Source: Anas platyrhynchos
Lineage: Eukaryota; Chordata; Aves; Anseriformes; Anatidae
Assembly (NCBI RefSeq): GCF_047663525.1
Contig: NC_092590.1
Span: forward strand, 56,566,001 to 56,630,000
Length of the DNA: 64,000 bases
Direction: 5' to 3'
Position 1 is the first letter of the stretch. Every line of letters starts with the position of its first letter. Both the position numbers and the translations under genes were made by a program. The notes under the pieces are model-generated. The model did not search any database. It was not told the origin of the DNA and was given only the letters and a program-made list of their open reading frames with translations. Below are positions 38,801-50,900 of the stretch, one piece after another.

Positions 38801-40393
38801 GGTTTCAAAAAGCATCCAAAAATTCCAGGGGTGCCTACAAGAACATGTAGGCAGTTGCAAACTTGACTACAGACTTCTGTGCTTCCATTTCAAACAGGTC
38901 TAGGAATTTGATCAAACACGAAGAAGCAGTACTTGTTGTTCAATCTTTTGTTGTAAAAGACGACATATTGGAAGTGACCAGCATCGCATACTAACTGTAA
39001 ATAATCCTGTAAAACCACAAGCCACAAGATGAAGTGCTTAGGCAAACTGCAAAATGCATTTACCAGCTGCTATTCAGTGCCAAGTCCTGACAGACCCACT
39101 TATTTCTGCTCTCTTAACATATGTAACTTTGGTATTCCGCACTCTAACTTGACAAGATTTCTCAGCTGAATGCTTATGATTTACAGCATAATTGCCTTCT
39201 AATTTACTGGAACTGCTTTTTTACCTAGGGTGATTTAACTAAAGCCATTTCCATATGGTTTGGGCACTCAGCTTGAGCCCATGGATTTGGAACCACGCAG
39301 AGTTTTGCTATTGGGCAGGTTGGCATAAATCCCACGTGCAGTGTATATTTGCTTAACACCTCCAAGGTGCTTCAGCAGGACATCTGTCACAAGGCAAAAA
39401 AAGCCTCACAAGATGCTGATTTCTAGCATGATCACTGGAGCCTACCTTCCAAAGGTGAAGGACATGTCCCTGTTTTGCCCACAGCAGCTCAACCTGCCGC
39501 AATAGCGTTGTGCAAAACCCTGCTCACCTTCTTTACTCAGACAGTTCCTGTCTCACATTACTCTCAAACAAAAGAGCCAACCGTCTATTTTTAATGCCGC
39601 AACCTTGTCAGCAAGGACACGATTTGCATGCAGACAGAGCTGAATTTCACCCACAGTCTGACATTTACACGTGTGACTCCTGTCTTGCAATAAGCAGCAG
39701 CAAGCCCGCAGGTCACAGACATGCAGCACCGCGCTGTGGCCTCTCTTCCTCTCTCTGCCACCACGTGGATTGCAGAGCTGGGAAAGAGGCTCACAGTGAC
39801 CTGTGTCTCAGGGTACACTACGTCGTGAGGCTCCAGCCCATTCCTTCCTTCTTCTGAGAAAGGAGGCGCCTCTCTTCCCCAGTCACACAGATCTCAACTC
39901 AGGAAAACAGAAATTTGAGAGGTCTGACTGTAGGATTAGATAAAGTTCACAATGACTCAAGGGTGAAACCCTAGCCCCAGTGACATCAACAGAAAAACTC
40001 TCACTGACTCAAGGGCCAAGGTTTCAGCTCATACCCCAAGTGTCTTCTAAGACAACAAAACTCAGGCTCTGATCCTGCCAATTTACACACCTTTCCCTTC
40101 ACACACTGACCAGTTCAAATTCAGCAGAACCATTAACCTCAAGTAAAGTGAAGCCTGTTGGTGAGTTCTAGAGAGGTAAAGTCTTCAGTTATAAATGCAA
40201 CCTTAAAATCTTACACTGTGGAGGGAAGTTTCCAACAGCACAAAAGCAACTCCATTTTAAAAGAAGTAGTGTCAGCTCCTCCACTTACATCACACTCTGT
40301 GAAGCATCAGATAACACAACAAGAACATGTTCTTAAGTGTGATTATGAGGGTTGCTTCCTGTGGTATTATTTTTTTTTTTCCTTTTTACTTAC

Positions 40394-40810
40394 TTTCGTT
40401 TGATCATCAGCTTTGAACACGTAGCAGATACTTTGCTGATTTGCTGCTCCATCCTTTATCAGACAGGCAAAGTAGCTGGGATCTTGGCTGTTGTGGATCA
40501 GCTTGTGGACCTGCTGTGGCTTGTACTCAAACAAACTGGAGCAAATCAACGGATCCCACTGCTGGTCTTTCCCCATGTCCGGTTCACATCGCAAGCTCGC
40601 TGGTGAAACACAGAGCCGGATTTGGCTAGTGCCAGGGTCTTCTTTGGGAGACTTGGTACTGAGCGTCCGGATTTCCGCCACAACCCACGGCAGCATGGAC
40701 ATGGTGGTCAGGGAATGCACTGGCAGAGAGCCAACAAACTGGAGGCTGAAACTTGCTGAGAAGTCCCCAGGTGCTTGGCATTTTTTAACTTTGAACGTTA
40801 TTGGCTCCAT
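40394..40810 (-). CDS. TBC1D1: TBC1D1 exon 2, first coding exon (residues 1-139)
   Basis: TBC1D1 is a Rab GTPase-activating protein phosphorylated by AKT and AMPK. It regulates GLUT4 vesicle traffic, mainly in skeletal muscle. This exon gives the first 139 residues and most of the first PTB/PID-like region; the second PTB and the TBC domain lie beyond the left edge. The translation starts MEPITFKVKK and contains VGSLPVHSLTTM, MLPWVVAEI, QQWDPLI, VHKLIHNS, DPSYFACLIK and SICYVFKADDQTK. These line up collinearly with human TBC1D1 (1168 aa) without gaps. The ATG at 40810 has A at -3 and G at +4, and an in-frame TGA lies ten codons upstream, so the start is secure. The exon ends after a complete AAA codon at a consensus donor, GTAAGT (phase 0). 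The next exon lies outside the window. Confidence 0.97.
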
Positions 40811-40908
40811 TTTACAATCCTTTAGGGATCCCGGACTAATTCACCGGCACGTCAGTTCCATGGAATGACAATTTCTGGATGGCTCCTTAATTAAGGAACA
40901 GAAGAAAT
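40811..40908 (-). other. TBC1D1: 5' UTR part of TBC1D1 exon 2
   Basis: This is the non-coding part of exon 2, between the acceptor (a pyrimidine-rich TTTTCCTTTCAG ending at 40909) and the ATG at 40810. It contains a six-codon upstream ORF. The acceptor shows that a separate non-coding first exon exists upstream, which fits the CpG island near 47.5 kb. Confidence 0.85.
40841..40861 (-). other. Upstream ORF in the TBC1D1 leader
   Basis: ATG at 40861-40859 opens a six-codon frame (MELTCR) ending in TGA at 40843-40841. It is in the same frame as the main ORF, which begins 30 bases further on. The uORF ATG has T at -3 and G at +4, a weaker context than the main start, so leaky scanning would be expected. 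Its effect on translation is inferred, not shown. Confidence 0.55.
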
Positions 40909-41799
40909 CTGAAAGGAAAAGAGAGAGTTATGTAGGTGCTGCAACCCTATTAAAAATGAACTGTCAGCAACACAAATATTTAACAGAATAATATCAGAAG
41001 AGACATACTGACTGTCTGCTGTGACATACCTGCACGTTTCCCATACCTTGGGCCTTACTGTGCAACAAACATAATAGCACTAAATATATTGCTTGTAAAA
41101 AGCTCGGTCCTGATTAAGAAAGCTACTTTTGTAACTCCTGTTAAATCATCTAATGAGTAACTAAACGCAAGAGTGCGCCTTCTCTTTAGTTTGTTTTTGT
41201 TTCATGGCCAGGCAGGTGTGGATCACATCAGCCTTCATCAATCCCATTATTGGAGAGAGGACTCAGATTGGCATTATAACCCGCATGCCATTTGCAATCA
41301 ATACTTGCTGAGACACTTTCACATTTAAAAGAAAACGAAAGAAGAAAAGGTCGTCTCTCTTGTTCACGGGTGGATGAGCTTGAACTTAGCCCCTAACATG
41401 GAGTTGTTTTCTTGTGTGTCGTCTGCTGACCAAGCAGACCTTTCTCATTAGCTAACACCCCAGAAATCTTTGTCATGTGTAAAAGCTAACAGCAGCCAAC
41501 TGACCCATCACTAACACACCTGTCGGATGGCACAGAGGAGCGACAATCCTTGTAAGAGCCCCCTAAAAGGCAGGCGAGGATTCACAATTTGTGGCTGTGT
41601 TTTAGGGCCTTGTCGGCCAGCCAGAATACATAATGTTTGCCACGTTGATATTGTATCATTTTAATTGTCTCAATTATCAACTGGAACCAAGTCACACATT
41701 GCCGTCTTATAACCCAGTTATACCCAGCATATACACCACTACTAAAATGATATATAGAGAGGAACAGTCATAAAAAAAATCCAGTACTTGCATTTATCT

Positions 41800-42010
41800 A
41801 CCCATTTAGTTCTGCAAAACACGGTCTAGGAAAACACACAGCTTGGCATTCGGTACATTACCGTGTTTTAACTCTTTATTAATTGAATCTGGTTTCAGCT
41901 GTTGCATTATTCTGCGTGAGACTGATGGGAAGCTGACAGGCCTATAATTGCCTACATCTAAATACCATGACACGAGCTTACCCTCAGCCTTCTGAAAGTT
42001 TCCCATGGAA
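41800..42010 (-). mobile_element. Ancient CR1/L3-like LINE reverse-transcriptase fragment
   Basis: On the minus strand about 60 codons include GNYRPVSFPSVSRRIMQQL, followed by DSINKELKHGN. This is the conserved early RT-domain block of CR1-superfamily LINEs (YRPVS, then the IM-Q-L helix, then the linker before the QHGF motif). The similarity stops soon afterwards. Its divergence suggests an old copy, older than the 22.2 kb CR1. Confidence 0.65.
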
Positions 42011-42283
42011 GACCTATTAAAAACAACACAAGCAGTCCCAAGAACTCCTTACAAAACATTTTTAATTATATTTGAACAAGTATTTAATAAATGGCATCTG
42101 TTTACTGTGACAACAGTATTGCTGCTCTTTGTTCATCTACAACCACAGGCAAAAATAGCAGGATTTTTCTCACGAGTTTTCACCAAACTTTGTCCTTTAT
42201 TTGTCCTTGCACAAATATTTTCAAACTGAAAATATTTTCCAGCAGTACTTCACCTTTGTTGAAAATGAAGACAAATTTTAAGA

Positions 42284-42300
42284 TTTTTTTTTTTTTTTTT
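42284..42300. repeat. T17 tract in TBC1D1 intron 1
   Basis: Seventeen T followed directly by five A. About 270 bases above the old LINE fragment, with no obvious link to it. Confidence 0.85.
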
Positions 42301-45300
42301 AAAAAGACAATTTCAAGATGGAAATTCATTTTAAACTAAACAAGTGCTTAAGATGCAACTGATTTGCAGATGCCTAAATGGGGAGAAGGTTTTCCAGTTC
42401 GCCAGTCACTGCAGAACCACAAGAGACTTGCAGAAGCCGTGTGTTTGGGTAGATTTACCTTTTGGGAACTTCTGCATCTTATGAGATGAACTCTGTAGCA
42501 ACACTGCCAGTTCCAAGGACACCAAATTCAGAAAGAGAATCCAATAGCACAGGAATTTAAAGACACTGACAAAGTCTTTGTATAAGCAGCATGCTAAAAG
42601 CATGGAACAAGTTTTTAAAAAGCCTTTCTATATGTGCACACGTGTATGGGTAGGAGTTATATACCTCATTTCAAGTACACTAAAACGTTTTTACTAGTTT
42701 GTTTCCCAAGCAAGAAGACACCCAGCTTTCGTGAGATAGATACACATGCATTGCATGGTATGGGATATGCTTCAAGAAGTATTTTTACACCTTATCAACA
42801 CGCAGTGCTACACTCAGTTATCATTACGGTTTTGCATCTGTCAGGAAGCAGTATCTTCTCTTCCTCTTTGACACACTATTACAAATTTGTTCTCCTTGAA
42901 CATAACAGTGAAATATAGGTCAACATCTTGCAAGGAAGCCTGGATTCATTCATGTCTATAACGGTGCACAGTCCAAAACACATGAAAAATCCATCAATAG
43001 GTTTTAGTGTTCTTGTTGTTTAGCAGCACACATAATAACCTGAGGACAAAAAAGCCTACCAGAACTCGATTCTCAGTTGAGAACCAGGAGGAGTGAGTGG
43101 CTGAACAGATGATGACTGATTAGCCACATCCTCTTTGTAACCATATTTCTCAATTGGTTTCTCAGAACTCTTTTTGCTTTTGTTTTTAAAGAAGAAAACA
43201 AATAAAGTGCATGTAAAAATACAAAGTTATTGTCATTTAAGTCAACTTCCTAAGAAAGAGAAGTTTCCTTGGGAGCACCACCATTTACCATGCTTTTTTA
43301 CCCTAGGCCTACAAAGGGCTGCAGTCCCAAATAGGATTAAATATCACAGCATAATACATCATTCTGAACTCCAGCTACAAGGACCGAATAATATTTTAAA
43401 TAAACAGGTCAATACTCTGTCATACTTCAACAAACACTGTGCTGTTGGAATGTATTTCATATAAATGCAAAGCTTCTTGGCATCCATCTCTTCTCAACAA
43501 AATAAACACCTTGCAAAGTTGACAACATAAATACTCTGGCCTCTGCATTTGGTATTTCTAAAGAAAAACAGTTGATACTAAATCAAAACAGTGAACTAGA
43601 AGTTAGAATGTTTTCTAGGAGAGGGGCTAAAAGTGCAGCTTCTCAGAGCACAGATTTAGCAGCACCAAGAGGTCTCCAGACCAAACCCCCTGCGCTCTGT
43701 ACCCACGGCGCTGCATGTTGTCTCCCTTTTCCCAGACATTTATGCTCCTGCTGCCACCTTTATCTTAATTTACACTCAAATCCCACCAGAAATTATACCC
43801 ATTGCACATTGCTCAGGCTAAAATCCTTTACGTTTACACAGAGGACTAAAGTTGCACTTCGAGTATTTATGTCCTTGATGAATTTAGACCTAAAAATAGT
43901 TCTGATCATCTCCGCAGGCCTATTCCTAGCCATGAAATTAAGCCCACCTTATAACTGAAGAGTGGCTGTGCCTTGAGCCAGTCTGTTTGCCCTGACACCA
44001 CAGCACCTTCACCCTCCTCTGGGTACTGCCACCCATCTCATCCCCCACGAAACATGACACTGCAGTACAGTGACATGAATAAAAGCAGTACAAAAATGAA
44101 ATAAATTTTGTGTATTGCATGTTGGATTCAAAACTGCTTGCCCCGGCACTACTTTTAGGCTCTCACAAGTCAGGTGTCAAAGAATTATGCCTAACAAACC
44201 CTGCAAAACCATACCAACAAACTCAATACCACCTTCTGTACTTGGGGACAGCAGACTTGGCACTAATGTGAAAGATGCACAGAGGAGCATGGTTGTACTC
44301 TGTCCTAAACTTTTCCTTCAATGTGATCAACTCAACCACTTGTCACAGGGGGGAAACAGGTTTAGACAACATGAGACACTGTGCTGATAAAGCCTGTTCT
44401 AGCAAAATCTGATACTGTGCTTAAAAAACACATACACTTCAGCCTCTCTAAATTTCCCAAATTCGGTTGTATTCTCACCTTTTTACAACACCAGAAAATA
44501 AAAGGGATGCCACCAGCAAGAAGCCAGCGTGATGGCAGGACAGTTTGAAGGCAAGAGCTACAAAAATCAGTACTCGACCCTCTAGAGCCCAGGCTGTCTC
44601 TGCAGGAACGTATGTGGCTAAGCAGCCGCGCATCACGCAGGACAGCAGTTCTCAAAACTCACCTCATCCCAAGAGAGCTAAGACTTGATCATGAGGACAA
44701 GGTGAAGACTTTGTGTGTAGTTTGTTTAGATGAGGTCAAGGTCAGCTTTGAGGTTAGGAAGGAAAGTCCTTTTGGGTACAGAGAACAGGCTGTACAGTGA
44801 ACCTATATGGTTAATATGCATTGTTTACAGTGTGGGGCAATAAAACATACCTTTTTGCTGCTGGAAAGAATCTGGGCAGCTTTGGGATGGACTCAGGCTA
44901 ATACAGAAAACTACATAAAGAGGGGAGAGACTGTCCTGAACTTCAAGTACATACACGAACCAAGGAAAGCAGGAACTGCAACAGTGGTTAAGAGCTATCC
45001 TTCATCCTTTGTTTCTCCTGGCCTAGGCTAAATTCGATGCAGAAGCAGCCAGAAGTCCCAGACACACATCAGAACCGCTGAGTTCACACTGTGCCAAGGC
45101 AGGCAGCAGTCAGGGCTTCTGCACATCAGTGATGAAACCAGGAGTTTGGCCTGGGGGCTGCTGAACAAAGACCCCCGCTTCCTCAGCCTTTGCAGTTCAT
45201 CCAAGACAACCGTACAGTTACCCTGCATCAAGCTGCTGACAGCACAGTCTCTGTAGGTCCATTTGCTGCTTCCCCTTGAAGAAGCCAAGCAACACTTCCA

Positions 45301-47129
45301 GCCACGCAGCAAGGTCCCGTGAAGAACAGCTGGTCCCAGAGAACACAGATTTGTTCAGCTCTTCCCTGCAGGGCATTAGCGCTGAGCCCTCCCGACAAAT
45401 GGAACCAGAGGCACTGGTACTGGCTGCACTTCACCACTGATTATTTTAGCAGAAATATCATCCCAGTCGAGGATTATGAGGAGCCCTGGCCTGCAGCCAG
45501 AACTCTGGAAAGCAAGCCAGAATGAAATACCACTCCTCTCCCTCCCTCTGATCCCTAACAGAGATTTACATTGGCTTCACTCATGCTGACAGATTTTTCT
45601 ATCCACCTAGCAGGAAATGCAGAAGAATACAAATCGGAGCATGTATTACGTATGTCGTGATATGGACACTGCTGAGAAGGGGTCCTTCTACGTCGCCACA
45701 TGAAACAAATCTCTCTATTGGTGTCACAGCACAGCATCCATTAGGTCGCTCTCTGGGGCAGCTGGTTGTAAGCCCCATCTTTCTTCATGCAGCTTCAACC
45801 AACACTTCTGGCTTGTTTTCTCTAAAGAAGTAAGGCCATTCAGGTATCATGCTACAGGTTGCCTCAACTTTTCAAATAGCTCAAATTTAACACAAAGTGT
45901 CATTGGAATCACAAAGTGCTCTTCCTTTACAAGGTTGCTCTTTTTATCTGACAGTCGCTTACTACGTGCTGTTTCCTCCTGGAACCACTTGTTGTGAGTA
46001 ACATCATGTACAAATCCAGAAGTCAGTTTGCCTCACAAGTTATTTTTAATTTCCATTCTTTATTCACATGCTTGCATTAAATGCTGACTTTTTAAGGAGT
46101 CTTTTTGATGCCTTCAGCAGCTTTGGACATGACCCTGAATAATGTTCTGCCACGTACTCCAAGCAAATTGTTTGGTTTTGTGGAAATAAGCACACCTAAA
46201 AGTATTTGCCTATGCAGCCAGCATTTATTTCACTCCTCAAATAGGTTATAAGCAATTAAATAGGTTGATAGCAAGGAAAGAGTAAAGCAAAATGGTAGTA
46301 TATTCTGAATTATAAACATGCAATCACCTACCAGATGAAGAAAACAGCTTACCATTCCCAGCCTTGACATCTGTTGCTACTTCCCCAGTACAGCCCACAG
46401 AAAGTAATATTGTAATGACTGAGGTTGGAGCTTGAATGCTTCCGAGCCAGCCTCACACTGACCTGACCAAAATTAGGCTGTCCTACCGCTGCAGTGCAAT
46501 TAAGCAAATCTTTGTAACAGAAAGCTCGCTTGGTCAATTGCATCCCACATCCCGCTCCATTTCATTCAATTGCATCTCCACAGCCAAAATCCTCGCATCC
46601 AATTTTTCAGTTAACCAAATTATGGAGCGAAAAAAGTGCCAAGAGGTCCATATACCATTGAATCTGTTCGGCCTTCCTGCCAACCTGCCATTTTCCTCAC
46701 CTGCACGTATTTCTGCCTTTGCATGTTACCTGTGACTTCCAGTGTTTCTACAAACTGAGCTGTGCTGATTTTCCATCTCATCCCTTGCAAGTGTTAAAGG
46801 CATAAGCTCATTCACCGGCTGAGCAATGTCTGAGCTTTATGAAGTGTCCATTTTATTAATTTTGGCCCTGGATGTCCCGCTCAGCCCCTGGTGCAGGCAG
46901 CAGCACCTCTCCCACGAAGGCTCCTGCAGCAGCCGGCCCCAGCGCCCACACACAGCACACGAGCGAGGTCTCAGCCTCTCCTACCCCCTCTATAAATAAC
47001 CACACGGCTCCTACCCTTCAGGAACACCTCACGGGGAGCTCATTCCTTCGTTAAGTTAAAACTTAAGGTTAAAGGGGCAGAAAGGCTGGAGGGGGGGGAG
47101 GGAGTCACAAAGCTTTGGCGTTACCCTCT

Positions 47130-47950
47130 GGGGGCGAGTCGCTGTGGGGCTGCTCCGGGCAGGACCGGGCTGTGGCAGAGTTACACCGAGGCGTCCCGCA
47201 GTGAAGGACGAGGAAGGAGGAGGAGGAGAGTTACACCCAGCCCTCAGCGCTGCCTTAACTCAGCCCAGCCGAGCGGCTCGGGGCGGCCGCGGGGTGCAGC
47301 CGGGTGCCCGCAGCCCCGCGGGGGGGGGGGGGGATACATTTTGGCAGCCCTCTGGGGGCGGCTCGCCCGCACTCCTGCTCTTCCTCCCAGCCCCCAGCCG
47401 CCCTTCTCCTCCTCCTCCTCCCAGCCCAGCAGTGAGCAGCCTTCCCCCCGCACCCCCGGTCCCTCAGCGGGGCCGCCTCTTACCACCGCCGCCGCCACAG
47501 GATGTGCTCGCTGCGAGGAGGCAGCGCCGCCCGCCCGCTGCCGCTGAGGGGAGAGGGCAGAGCCGCCAAGGGGCTGAGGGAGGGCTCGGCAGGGGGCAGG
47601 AGGCTCCCGAGATGGCTCCCTGTGGCCGCCGCCTGCTGGTACCGCCCGGGGAGAGGCGAGCCCAGGGCCGCCCGCACCTGAGGCGGGCAGGGCAGGGCCG
47701 AGGCTCCGCAGCCGCCTCCCGCTGCAGCCTCCGAGGGTAAAAATAGCAGCGGGGCGGGGAGCAGGGGGCTGGCGGCCCTCAGAGGGGGCCGGGGAGGTTT
47801 GGGGGGGGGTTAGGGGGACTCAGGTGGGCGCGAAGTTACCACAAGTTGCAGCGCTTGGAGGGGCTGTGGAAGGAAATCGCCTCAGGGAGCTGGGCCCGGC
47901 GCTGTGTGTGGACCCCCCCCCCCCCCAGGTCCCAGCACAGCCCTGACCCT
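47130..47950 (-). promoter_or_regulatory. TBC1D1: CpG-island promoter of TBC1D1
   Basis: This block of about 0.8 kb is very GC- and CpG-rich, in sharp contrast to the AT-rich flanks. It has GC boxes (for example GGGGCGGGG near 47,751) and a TATA/MEF2-like CTATTTTTAC on the sense strand at 47746-47737. It is bounded by a G14 run (47320-47333) and a C14 run (47913-47926). It lies upstream of TBC1D1 exon 2 and beyond the 3' end of PGM2, so TBC1D1 is the natural target. Long open frames on both strands here reflect lack of stops in GC-rich sequence. Confidence 0.75.
47484..47745 (-). other. TBC1D1: Probable TBC1D1 non-coding exon 1 (5' limit approximate)
   Basis: A strong minus-strand splice donor (GTG|GTAAGAGG, last exonic base 47484) sits inside the CpG island, upstream of exon 2 and in the right orientation. 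No convincing coding start precedes it, which fits a non-coding first exon spliced to the acceptor at 40909. The transcription start is not visible; I place it loosely below the TATA/MEF2-like element at 47737-47746. A second possible donor (CAG|GTGCGG) lies near 47,680. Confidence 0.55.
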
Positions 47951-50900
47951 CTCAGCCTCACCTCCTCGCCCCTGGCAGGGCTGGCAGCAGCTGGGCCTTG
48001 TGCTGCCAGCCCGCCTCAGCAATTAGGGGTCCGGGGACTTAATTACGCTGCTCTCCAGATGGCCGAGGCACCCTGCGTCCCGGCTCTGCAGCCCGCTCTG
48101 GCTCTCAATTAATTCCGGCTCTTCTTGGCACCGAGGCGGCTGGTTTGGCTGCGTTTAAGTAAGTGGAATCAAAGCTTGCTCCGGAAAATTTGCTCCGCTG
48201 CTAACGTGCGCTGCTCCATGAGGGAAGTAATTAAGTAGGCTGTCAAATCCTAGCACAGCGTTTCCCCAGATTCTGACAAACAAGCCACGGTTCGGTCCCT
48301 AAGCACGTCCCGTACTTGCAAAGAGCGCAGTGGTTGTATCTACATGGCTTCTGCTTGCTCTGTGTACTTTTATAGGATTGATGATGTGTGGGTGAAAGTA
48401 TGAACGCAGCAGCTCGCTCGGAGCAGTTGTTCCCAGCCTGTACTTTGTTTGTGGCTTGCTGCTCCTCCTTCAGACGCAGGGTTCAGACACAGGAGCACCT
48501 CGTGCTTTCAGTGGCATCCCCAAGGAATGCCACCCCTGCAAGCCTCGCCTGTCTCGTGTCTTGAAACCATCACAGCTAAGGACAATGGTACGTAGAGCTA
48601 CCAGCTGCCAACCTTAGCACCTGAGACAAGTCCTTTTACTTGCTTTAGGCCTGCAGCCTGAGCATTTCATGCCCCTTGTAGTCAATCACGTTATGGAAGA
48701 CGACAAACTGCAATCCCCAATTACACAGCTCCAGCACTTTGGCCAAGACTAACATAATCCCAGATTATCAAACTGGTATTTTAGGAAGACTTTTTTTTAC
48801 AGCTTTTGCCTTTCAGAAGGTGATAATGAAACAGATAAGGATCCTACAAGGCTATTTCTTCCTGCTTGGAAAGCCCAAGCCCTGATCATCAACAGAAGTC
48901 TAGAGCACCACAAATACAAATCCTCTCTTCATTCTCCTCCTGGATAGCTGGGAAAGAAGTTGGACTGTGACTGATCTCATTCACAGGGGTCTCTTTTACT
49001 TTTTCTATTATTCTTAGCTCATGAGTTTTAATTCTTTGCCTTGCATGTTTTTTGTCAAACTACTTAAGATAGAGTATTTCATGCGCAAAGTGAAATGCCT
49101 CTGATAAGAACTATACTTACATTGGTTTAATAGTTTCATCTACTCTAGTTTTTTCAAAACTAATTTAAAAGTCCATGTAACAAAAATTCTATGAGGTACC
49201 TAAAATGATACAGAGAAATAGGGTTGTGCATTAAGTCACCTTCTGTTTCTGGTTTTAGCACCTTTCCCAGGGCTGCAAGATATGGTTCACCATCCTCATG
49301 ATATAACAGCTGCACTTTTCTGCAGATAAGTATTTGCATGCTGTATTTGAAGAACAAAAAGATCGTTTTGGCTTGTACATCTGTGACGCGTTTACCCAGG
49401 ATGCAGGAAGACCATTTTGTTTTCTGCTTGGCCTGAGCAGAACGTTCGACCTACTTTCCATGGAAGTTTCCTAATGATGAACCTCAAGGATACATTAGAC
49501 AGCATTCCTTCTCCCTATTTCCTGCAGAAAGGGTGAAGTATATAGGAAAAAAAAAAGTTTGATTTGTGAAAATGAGAAGAAAACTAGAAGGGGGTCATAG
49601 GTTCGAGTCCATGAGAAGTAAATGCTTCCATGCGTTCCAGGAACATGTAATATACCAAATCAGAATCTCTGTATTCAGGTGAAAGCTCTGAACACCAGAC
49701 TTCCTAATTCTATTTGGTTTTCTGAAATGGTAAATCTTTGTGTATGTGTGTTTATTTTTTTTTCCTTAAAGACTAAGGAAGAGAAGCATCTGGTCATTTG
49801 ATCCTAGCTGAGGTAGGTTTGTAGACCAGCACGAAGCAGATCAGTGAAATTTAGGCTGAATACATATGCACAGGGGGAGAGGCAGAACTTTGGGCAGCTG
49901 TGATTGTGGATTCACCCTTTGAAGCACGGCTAAGCAAACAGGAAGTTTAAAGTTTCCACCCAAGGTACTTTCAGAGCTGAAGTTCCTCCACAGTTAGCCA
50001 ACAGCTGAGCAGTAACAATCTGGATTATGACTTAGAAGGTGGGTACCTATGCTGTGCTTGCATTAGAAGTGTCTATGCTTTCCCCCTGGGTAATCATATT
50101 AATCAATTTCTAGTTCCATTATTAAAAAAGAAAAAAAAGTCCAAGTCTTTATTTGTGATTTGTTTCGTGTGCATCAGTTAGTACCTCATTAAGGACCTGA
50201 CACTGTTTTGTAGTCCTTTGACTTAAATGAGCTCCTGATAAAGTACGACATTCTTGTCCAATGACACTGTATCTCCAGACACTCTCTATACATGGTTCCA
50301 GACATTCCATAAACAAAATTTATTGGAATGTGTTGTTTACTATGTCATGTTTGCCTGATTAATATTCTGTAAAAATGCGTGACAGCAACTTTTCTCGGTG
50401 GTTATCTTCCTAGACAAGAGGCTTTCTGTTACCAGTCATCATGAGTAAAGTGTCATGAAAGAGCTGAGCAACTGTTACAGATCCTGCCTGCAGCCCTTTC
50501 AGATTTCATGATAAATCCTCCCTCCCCTTCACTCCCATAAATACATCTGCAAATGACTTACCAGCGATTGTGTGAGCATTTCAAGCTTTTCCTTTTGTTT
50601 GGGAGCTGTTGTTGCTATGCCACCACCACTCGTATTGCATTTTATTTAGGTGGATGTTAGGAGATGATTAGATAGTTTAATAGGCTCACCCCGTTACGCA
50701 CAATGTTCTGGTGGTGCGTAGCCTCATTTTGGTGACCTGGCAATCGCTATTCAAAAGAGAAACGTTGGCTTCCACTTGGAAGTTGGACAGGAACACTATC
50801 CTTGATGGATTTGTGTACTTACGTAGTACAAAAGATGAAGATTACCTTTGATTTATTTTGTACTTGTGGGCAGAGAACAGTTTTGTTGGTGATTAGTATT

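Larger units (their letters stand above)
1..40393 (-). other. TBC1D1: TBC1D1 intron 2 (continues beyond the left edge)
   Basis: No sequence resembling the next TBC1D1 exons is present left of 40,393, so this stretch is read as one very large intron. It contains an internal CpG island with a candidate alternative first exon (16.7-17.3 kb), three CR1 pieces, MIR-like fragments, simple repeats and a weaker GC-rich patch at 24.7-24.95 kb. Between these entries (for example 2.9-7.4, 8-11, 25.4-28.5 and 36-40 kb) I see only single-copy-looking, stop-rich sequence without a recognisable gene. Confidence 0.7.
40909..47483 (-). other. TBC1D1: TBC1D1 intron 1
   Basis: About 6.6 kb between the proposed non-coding exon 1 and exon 2. 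It holds an old CR1/L3-like reverse-transcriptase fragment near 41.8-42.0 kb, a T17 tract at 42,284-42,300, and a low-repeat stretch at 41.4-41.7 kb that could be conserved regulatory DNA. No further exon was recognised. Short open frames in 42.6-46.7 kb have no visible domain. Confidence 0.6.

Noticed and set aside
47144..47740. 198-codon plus-strand ORF in the main CpG island
   Set aside because: Proline/arginine/glycine-rich low-complexity translation, typical of stop-poor CpG islands; no domain, and antisense to the TBC1D1 exon 1 signals.
49600..49610. GGTTCGAGTCC, a perfect pol III B-box/T-loop word
   Set aside because: Flanking bases do not form a T stem, and no A-box or acceptor stem lies upstream at tRNA spacing; isolated motif.
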